Assembly: GCA_013289795.1 (NCBI GenBank)
Contig: JABCZH010000003.1
Location: forward strand, 248,001 to 312,000
DNA: 64,000 bases
Direction: 5' to 3'
Source of the DNA: Acidobacteriota bacterium
Lineage (GTDB): Bacteria; Acidobacteriota; Terriglobia; Terriglobales; Acidobacteriaceae
The notes beneath the pieces are model-generated. The model had not been told where the DNA came from. It made no database searches and saw only the letters and a list, made by a program, of their open reading frames with translations. The translations under genes and the position numbers were made by a program. Shown piece after piece: positions 59,322-64,000 of this stretch. Numbering within the stretch: position 1 is the first letter of the stretch; each line of letters opens with the position of its first letter.

Positions 59322-61034
59322 ATGAACGTCATCCGCTCTTCCGCCGGAAACAAAATCGGCTATCGCCGGAGTTTCAGTTCCATACTGCTGTTCCTGCTCT
59401 TTGCGCTGCTGAGCGCGTCCCAAGGCCTGGCTCAAGCCATGAAAGTTCTCCAGATCACCGCTCCGGGCGCCGTCAACACTTTTCCCAATGGCGTAAACAA
59501 GAGCAACATCGTCGTCGGCGATTTCACCAACTCCAGCGGCGCCACCGTAGGCTTTGCCTATCTCGGCGGCACCAAGTTCAAGACTTTTTCCGCCCCCAAA
59601 TCCAACAACTTCACCCGCATCCTCGGAATCAACGACTCCAACGTCGTGGTCGGAGACTTCTTCGGGACCGACAATTTCTTTCACGGCTTTGTAATCAAAA
59701 ATAACGGCACAAAATACAGCCAGTACGACGTCGCCAAGGGATCGGCTTCAACGTCGATTTTTGCCATTAACAAAGCAGGAAATTTTGCCGGCGCAACCGG
59801 TTCCGGCGGGCCGAACCAGGGATTCGTGAACATCAGCGGGAAGGTCACCACCTTCTACGGCAGCGGCACCGATAACACTTTTGCTCTGGCGATCAACAGC
59901 TCCAACCTGGTCGTCGGCCAGTACTACGATTCCAACAACAACTCACACGGCTTTTCCCGCGACTCCAGCGGAGTCATCACAGAAATCATCTTTCCAGGAG
60001 CATCGCAGACCGCCTGCACCGGCCTCAACGACGCAGGTGAGATTACCGGCTGGTACGAGGACAGCGCCCTCACATTCCACGGCTTCACTGATATCGGCGG
60101 CCAGTTCCAGGCCAACGACTTCATCTTCACCGCGGGCGTCAGCAGCACCGGAGCCTACGTCGGCTACTATTACGGTCCCGGATCGGCCGATTGCAATACC
60201 GTAACTGGTACCACCTGCTACGGCTACCTGGCCACACCGCAAAGCGATACCCTGTCCACCATCCAGGTGGCGAATGCGGAGAATACCAGCATTTATGCCG
60301 TGAACACCGCGAACGCAATGGCTGGCTTCTACACCGATTCCACTGGCACTATTCATGGCCTGCTGCTTTCGGGCAACACCGTAACCAATATCGACGACCC
60401 CAAGGCCCAACCCCAAACCACCATCTGCACGGGGATTAATACCTCCGGCCAGATCGTCGGCAGCTATTCCCCGGCTGCCAACGTCGAGGTAGGTTTCCTC
60501 TACACCAACGGAGCTTTTGAGGACATCAGTGTTCCCAACGCCCTCAGCACCTACGCCTACGGCATCAACGACGCGGGTGTAATTACCGGCACCTACTACG
60601 ACGCCAGCAACGTGGAACATGGATTCGTGTTCGACAATAACGCCTACACCACCATCGACGTGCCGGGCGGCACCAACGCCTTTGTCTGGGGAATCAATGC
60701 AAGCGGCCTAATGACGGTGGATTGGATTGACGCCAACGGCCGCGGCCAGGCTTCGCTTTACAACGGCAGCAAATTCACGACCATCAACGTGCCGGGCGCA
60801 TTAACCACCGCTGCGCACGCCATCAACACGTCCGGGAACGTGGTGTTCGGATGGTTTGACTTCTATGGCCAGGAACACGGCGCATTCCTGAAGAACGGCT
60901 CGTACTACATCCTTGACGACCCCAACGGCACCAGCGTTCGCGCCGACGGCCTCAATGACGGCAACCTGATCGTCGGCCGCTTCCTGCTAAACAGCAACGG
61001 CCAGTTCGCCGGGTTCCAGGGAACCATACCGTAG
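59322..61034 (+). CDS. Secreted HAF-repeat beta-structured protein
   Basis: 570 residues from ATG 59322 with ribosome site AAGGAG and signal peptide (SILLFLLFALLSASQGLAQA). Repeats of the HAF type throughout: GINDSNVVVGDFFGTDNFFH, GLNDAGEITGWYEDSALTFH, GINTSGQIVGSYSPAANVEV, GINDAGVITGTYYDASNVEH and following GF. About twelve copies of the GIN-G-I-G-Y-HGF pattern. Widespread in acidobacterial exoproteins; function unknown. Confidence 0.85.
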   Translation: MNVIRSSAGNKIGYRRSFSSILLFLLFALLSASQGLAQAMKVLQITAPGAVNTFPNGVNKSNIVVGDFTNSSGATVGFAYLGGTKFKTFSAPKSNNFTRILGINDSNVVVGDFFGTDNFFHGFVIKNNGTKYSQYDVAKGSASTSIFAINKAGNFAGATGSGGPNQGFVNISGKVTTFYGSGTDNTFALAINSSNLVVGQYYDSNNNSHGFSRDSSGVITEIIFPGASQTACTGLNDAGEITGWYEDSALTFHGFTDIGGQFQANDFIFTAGVSSTGAYVGYYYGPGSADCNTVTGTTCYGYLATPQSDTLSTIQVANAENTSIYAVNTANAMAGFYTDSTGTIHGLLLSGNTVTNIDDPKAQPQTTICTGINTSGQIVGSYSPAANVEVGFLYTNGAFEDISVPNALSTYAYGINDAGVITGTYYDASNVEHGFVFDNNAYTTIDVPGGTNAFVWGINASGLMTVDWIDANGRGQASLYNGSKFTTINVPGALTTAAHAINTSGNVVFGWFDFYGQEHGAFLKNGSYYILDDPNGTSVRADGLNDGNLIVGRFLLNSNGQFAGFQGTIP

Positions 61035-61055
61035 AGGCGGTACCCAACCCGCGAT

Positions 61056-61112
61056 TGTCATCCTGAGACAGCGGATCCTTCGCAAACAGCGAAGGATGCC
61101 AACGAAGGATCT
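61056..61112. repeat. Interspersed repeat with 9-bp hairpin
   Basis: GTCATCCTGAG start and GAAGGATCTATGTAC end, typical of a short repeat in environmental bacteria. Inside, ATCCTTCGC-aaaca-GCGAAGGAT (61075-61097) is a perfect 9-bp stem with a 5-base loop; no U-tract, so a terminator role is weak. Confidence 0.6.
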
Positions 61113-61178
61113 ATGTACTTTCCTTCGAATTTGGGCGACGCAGCGGTTCACAGCTGTGATAACTACGCCTCGTATCAG

Positions 61179-61310
61179 GGTACGCCTTCAGGCGTACCGC
61201 GTCGTTAGGTCCAGAGGACGCCTTTAGGCGCTGCGGGTGCAGTGGCCGTTGCGCCTCATCGGCGCGATGCCGGATTCATTGTTTGGGACGGCACGCCTGG
61301 AAGGCGTGCC
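61179..61310. repeat. Three related GCC/GGC hairpins
   Basis: GGTACGCC-ttca-GGCGTACC (61179-61198), CGCC-ttta-GGCG (61219-61230), GGCACGCC-tggaa-GGCGTGCC (61290-61310). All share the inner CGCC...GGCG, so they appear to be copies of one hairpin element. The remainder of 61113-61457 has no gene that I can support. Confidence 0.65.
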
Positions 61311-61457
61311 CCGATGCGAGGCTATCCTTGAGAACCTATCGGTAGGCAGCCAACCTCGACGAAATGACGTGGCCATTCAACAATCGCAAGAACCCGTTCC
61401 TGTTTCGTGACACCATGCTTCGACTCATTCATTCGGATAACCTCGAATACAAGGAAC

Positions 61458-62621
61458 TCACGAGGGTGGCACGAGCTTTCTGAGGTTTGATGCAACGATT
61501 TGTTGCCCATCCACTTGCGGCAATGGTGGCGTGAAAACGTAACTTACTCTTTCCCACGCTCCGTGCACGACCTCAAGGTAAAGCGTCGTCAATAAGTCAG
61601 CGTGCTCTATATATCCTCTCATTTTTACGCCAATCCATCCTTGTTGATGGATGCCAGTCCGAAACGGTGTTTCGATCACCTTTAGCAGCGATGATGTTTC
61701 CAGATTGGTGTCTTCGGAGCTTTTCGCTGTGAAGTTGTGTTTGCTTGGCACTTCTTTCACAAGAACCCAATCGGAGAGATCGGAAATCAGTTCACAGTTT
61801 TCCCGCTTGTTGTCCAGCGACAGCCCCGGGTTCAATTGCAGGACGCTGCGATCACTTCGCGTGACTATTCTCAAGCGATAGAACAGGAACGTGTCGTGCC
61901 AACCCACGCGCACCCCCTGATGCGCGTCAAGAATCTCAACATTAATCTGATTGGGCTCTGGGACCGCGCTGACTATCTTGTACTTTGGGACGAATGGTGT
62001 GCCCCCGGCAGCGAATGTCCAGGCATCCACATCTGACGACATTCGATCAACGATCTGATACTTCGACCTGAGCAGCTCCAGTCCACGACTGACAGCATCT
62101 TGCGAAAGTCCAATTGCTCCGGCTACGTTGACGCTAGCAAAACTTCCTGTGGTGTGAATGTGCTCTCTGAGCCAAAGAAGAACCGTGTCCGCGTAAAGTT
62201 GATCGGTTTCCAATTTGAATTGACCTGCCAACAAAAGACTTTGATTTAGTTTCTCCTCCCTCTGTACGAGCAGGTCGCGTAGTCCTGCATTTTCCCGCTG
62301 TATACCTTCATGCTCTGCGCGAAGTGAAGCAAGCCCCGCCGGTTCTTCGGCTGGGGCTGGCGCAGTTGCCGACGCATCCGCCACTGTTACAGTCTTGTTT
62401 TGCGACCTACGACTGGCCAACAGCGTGACTACCGCAATGCCCAAGAAAGAGATAACAAACACAATTCCAGCGAAATCCCAGCTAAACGGAAGTCTCCGTA
62501 ATTCCTTAGCTGCAATGCTGATGGCCGTCAGCATTCCACCGCCGAATACCCAGATCAGAATTTGCCAGATGAGGTTTCCGCGAACATCCTCCCAGCGCTT
62601 TTTCCAGAAGCCTGCTCCCAT
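61458..62621 (-). CDS. Membrane-anchored protein with coiled coil and likely winged helix
   Basis: 387 residues from ATG 62621, chosen for its GGAGGT ribosome site seven bases upstream. Two membrane helices near 17-37 (IWQILIWVFGGGMLTAISIA) and 47-68 (FAGIVFVISFLGIAVVTLLA), a coiled coil (about 100-135, LRAEHEGIQRENAGLRDLL), then a helix-turn-helix-like stretch VAGAIGLSQDAVSRGLELLR near 170-190 and a beta-rich C-terminus. No family recognised. Divergent from the toxin-antitoxin pair. Confidence 0.65.
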   Translation of the reverse strand: MGAGFWKKRWEDVRGNLIWQILIWVFGGGMLTAISIAAKELRRLPFSWDFAGIVFVISFLGIAVVTLLASRRSQNKTVTVADASATAPAPAEEPAGLASLRAEHEGIQRENAGLRDLLVQREEKLNQSLLLAGQFKLETDQLYADTVLLWLREHIHTTGSFASVNVAGAIGLSQDAVSRGLELLRSKYQIVDRMSSDVDAWTFAAGGTPFVPKYKIVSAVPEPNQINVEILDAHQGVRVGWHDTFLFYRLRIVTRSDRSVLQLNPGLSLDNKRENCELISDLSDWVLVKEVPSKHNFTAKSSEDTNLETSSLLKVIETPFRTGIHQQGWIGVKMRGYIEHADLLTTLYLEVVHGAWERVSYVFTPPLPQVDGQQIVASNLRKLVPPS

Positions 62622-62795
62622 CCGATACACCTCCGCTCTACCAAGCAACCTCCGCAACCGCTCTCAATGAAGTGTACTGCACTCCATCAATTGAAGTACA
62701 TAACTAATAAAATATAGTGCCTGTATACAATGACTTACGCGCTACCCATTTGCAACAAGTACACTCCGCCCATTCTTCTATGGCATAATGTCCCT

Positions 62796-63245
62796 ATGCA
62801 ACCCAACCCAACCACCCCGCCCTCCACCGCCCACCAACTCTCCAATTTCCTCCGCGAATGGCTCGGCGGACGCATCTCCTCAGAACTCGAATTGGCCTCG
62901 CTCGCCGAGCGCGGCCTGCCGCTGACCACCGTCAGCCGCATGACCCGCCACGGCCTCACTCGCGACGAAGTTCACGCCCTGGTCATTCATCGCCGCACCT
63001 TCAAACATCGCAAGGCCAGCCATCAGAAGTTATCGAAAGAAGAATCCGATCGCGCCATCCGCACCGCGCGCATTCTGGCCCGCGCGCAAGCCACGCTTGG
63101 CGACGCCGCGTCGGCACTAACCTGGGTACGCGAACCCAAAACGCGTTTCGAAGGCAAGACGCCCATTCAGATGATGTCCACCGAAACCGGTGGCCGCTTA
63201 GTGGAAGAAATGCTGGTGCAGATCGACGAAGGAATGTTTGCCTGA
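62796..63245 (+). CDS. Antitoxin, ParS/MbcA/Xre type (DUF2384)
   Basis: 149 residues. N-terminal helical DNA-binding part (LASLAERGLPLTTVSRMTRH, LTRDEVHALVIHRRTFKHRK) and C-terminal toxin-binding domain (ARAQATLGDAASALTWVREP, then FEGKTPIQMMSTETGGRLVE). A CATAAT hexamer lies seven bases before the ATG, so translation could be leaderless. The stop abuts the toxin GTG. Confidence 0.88.
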   Translation: MQPNPTTPPSTAHQLSNFLREWLGGRISSELELASLAERGLPLTTVSRMTRHGLTRDEVHALVIHRRTFKHRKASHQKLSKEESDRAIRTARILARAQATLGDAASALTWVREPKTRFEGKTPIQMMSTETGGRLVEEMLVQIDEGMFA

Positions 63246-63704
63246 GTGTTTCTCTGGAGAATCAGCAACCACGACTCACTCGACGGACGCGGTGGCCTCC
63301 TGGCCTCAGCCCGCTGGCACACTCGCGGACGGCCCATCGTTTACCTCGCCACCACGCCCGCCGGAGCGCTGGTCGAGGCGCTGGTCCATCTTGAACTAAA
63401 GCCCAATCAGTTGCCCAAGAGTTACCGCCTGCTGAAGGCCGAGGCGCCCGATGACTTGCCAATGATGCATTTCTCCGCGCTCACCGAAGACTGGCGGAAA
63501 AACGAAACCGCCTCTCGCACTCTCGGAGATGAATGGCTGTCGCAAGCTCAAACCACACTGCTCGAAATCCCGTCGGCAATCCTGCCTGAAACGATGAATA
63601 TCCTGCTGAACCCTCTTCACCCGGACGCCGCCCGAATCAGCGTGCTATGGCACGAGGCGTACCCGTTCGACCAGCGGCTGTTCGTCGGTAAGACAAAATC
63701 CTAA
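63246..63704 (+). CDS. RES-domain toxin
   Basis: 152 residues from GTG 63246. RES motifs: FLWRISNHDSLDGRGGLLAS, ARWHTRGRPIVYLATTPAGA and LVEALVHLEL, with the conserved Arg, Tyr and Glu. Known: RES toxins such as MbcT degrade NAD+ and are held inactive by the Xre/ParS partner. Complete and probably functional. Confidence 0.9.
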   Translation: MFLWRISNHDSLDGRGGLLASARWHTRGRPIVYLATTPAGALVEALVHLELKPNQLPKSYRLLKAEAPDDLPMMHFSALTEDWRKNETASRTLGDEWLSQAQTTLLEIPSAILPETMNILLNPLHPDAARISVLWHEAYPFDQRLFVGKTKS

Positions 63705-63735
63705 AACGCAGAGTACGCAGAGGTCTCGCAGAGAT
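63705..63735. repeat. Degenerate GCAGAG repeat (reverse of CTCTGTG/CTCTGCG type)
   Basis: ACGCAGAGTACGCAGAGGTC followed by TCGCAGAGA, directly after the RES gene stop; the same family as copies above, in the opposite orientation. Confidence 0.55.
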
Positions 63736-63767
63736 GACGGGAAAAACGCGAACGGTTTACTTGCATA

Positions 63768-64000
63768 TCATTGCTCGCCAAACATGGGCACCTGCAACGT
63801 ATCACTCGGCATCCCACGGCGGCGCCGCCGCGTCGCCCCAATCACCGCCAACACCGTAAGCGACTCCAGCGCACTCCGCGGCACAAACATGCGCTGCGTA
63901 TTCGACCGCAGGTCCGGAGGATTGATCAAGTATCCCTCCGCCGACGCCTGCTGCAAGTCATTCGGCATCATTCCTTCCAGAACGTCGCCGTCTTTGAATT
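63768..64000 (-). CDS. C-terminal part of an unknown protein (start outside window)
   Basis: The frame is open from the window end, reading FKDGDVLEGMMPNDLQQASA, then GYLINPPDLRSNTQRMFVPR and SALESLTVLAVIGATRRRRR. The ATG at 63971 is internal, because the preceding DGDVLEG continues the pattern. The DGxxLEG...NPPDxxSNxxRxFVP motif recurs in acidobacterial proteins of unknown function. Confidence 0.6.
   Translation of the reverse strand, partial: FKDGDVLEGMMPNDLQQASAEGYLINPPDLRSNTQRMFVPRSALESLTVLAVIGATRRRRRGMPSDTLQVPMFGEQ

Noticed and set aside
61075-61097. 9-bp hairpin as an intrinsic terminator
   Set aside because: No run of T follows and it is part of an interspersed repeat.

Overview
The window looks like chromosomal DNA of an acidobacterium of the Terriglobia/Koribacter type. 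This rests on several signs: high G+C, a PD40-propeller Ser/Thr kinase, a TonB protein with a Gly-rich linker, an LptF-LptG fusion, HAF-repeat and lactonase-like beta-propeller secreted proteins, Gram-negative envelope genes (lpxD, lptFG, msbA-like) and many short intergenic repeats of the CTCTGTG type. The taxonomic call is an inference; no rRNA or tRNA gene was recognised. I saw no complete insertion sequence, prophage or CRISPR array.

Layout. 1-7.1 kb: partial membrane Ser/Thr kinase, an ECF sigma/anti-sigma pair, a GAF-like protein and an Slt-type lytic transglycosylase with TPRs. 7.1-13.5 kb: lspA, ileS, a TonB-family protein, a GNAT enzyme and murI. 13.6-18.6 kb: an iron-transport operon, FTR1-DUF2318 permease, two FtsX-type permeases, and an ABC ATPase whose C-terminus is a complete DtxR-type metal-dependent repressor, preceded by a promoter with a near-perfect 21-bp dyad at the likely transcription start. 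This is the most unusual system in the window. 18.6-25.5 kb: SprT-like protease, a uvrA-led operon with a secreted TPR protein and two small secreted helical proteins, and two small conserved-looking genes. 25.5-31.8 kb: GDPD and GlpD (convergent), MazG, a COG3375-like GNAT coupled to an N-succinylamino acid racemase/MenC-like enolase, and an unknown secreted protein.

31.9-37.4 kb: bactofilin, methyltransferases, a geranylgeranyl-reductase-like flavoprotein, an MsbA-like exporter and two very small genes, one interrupted by an amber codon. 37.4-40.2 kb: a Spy/CpxP-like protein divergent from a CpxR-CpxA-like two-component system, with a perfect GTAAA-N5-GTAAA CpxR-type box between them. 40.3-47.9 kb: lactonase-like lipoprotein, LptF-LptG fusion, single-domain response regulator, glgB and a secreted HExxH peptidase. 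47.9-49.2 kb: a small decayed accessory island: DUF4279 with an in-frame TGA, an Rhs core remnant and an intact RelBE-type toxin-antitoxin pair with a perfect 16-bp palindrome.

49.2-59.1 kb: co-directional, overlapping housekeeping genes: MTA phosphorylase, PfkB kinase, GT-C-like membrane protein, MgtC, then dapF, ldcA, mpl (peptidoglycan synthesis and recycling), plsC; lpxD and a DHFR-like reductase lie opposite. 59.3-64 kb: a HAF-repeat secreted protein, a repeat-packed intergenic stretch, a membrane-anchored protein with a likely winged helix, a ParS/Xre-RES toxin-antitoxin pair, and the C-terminal part of an unknown gene.
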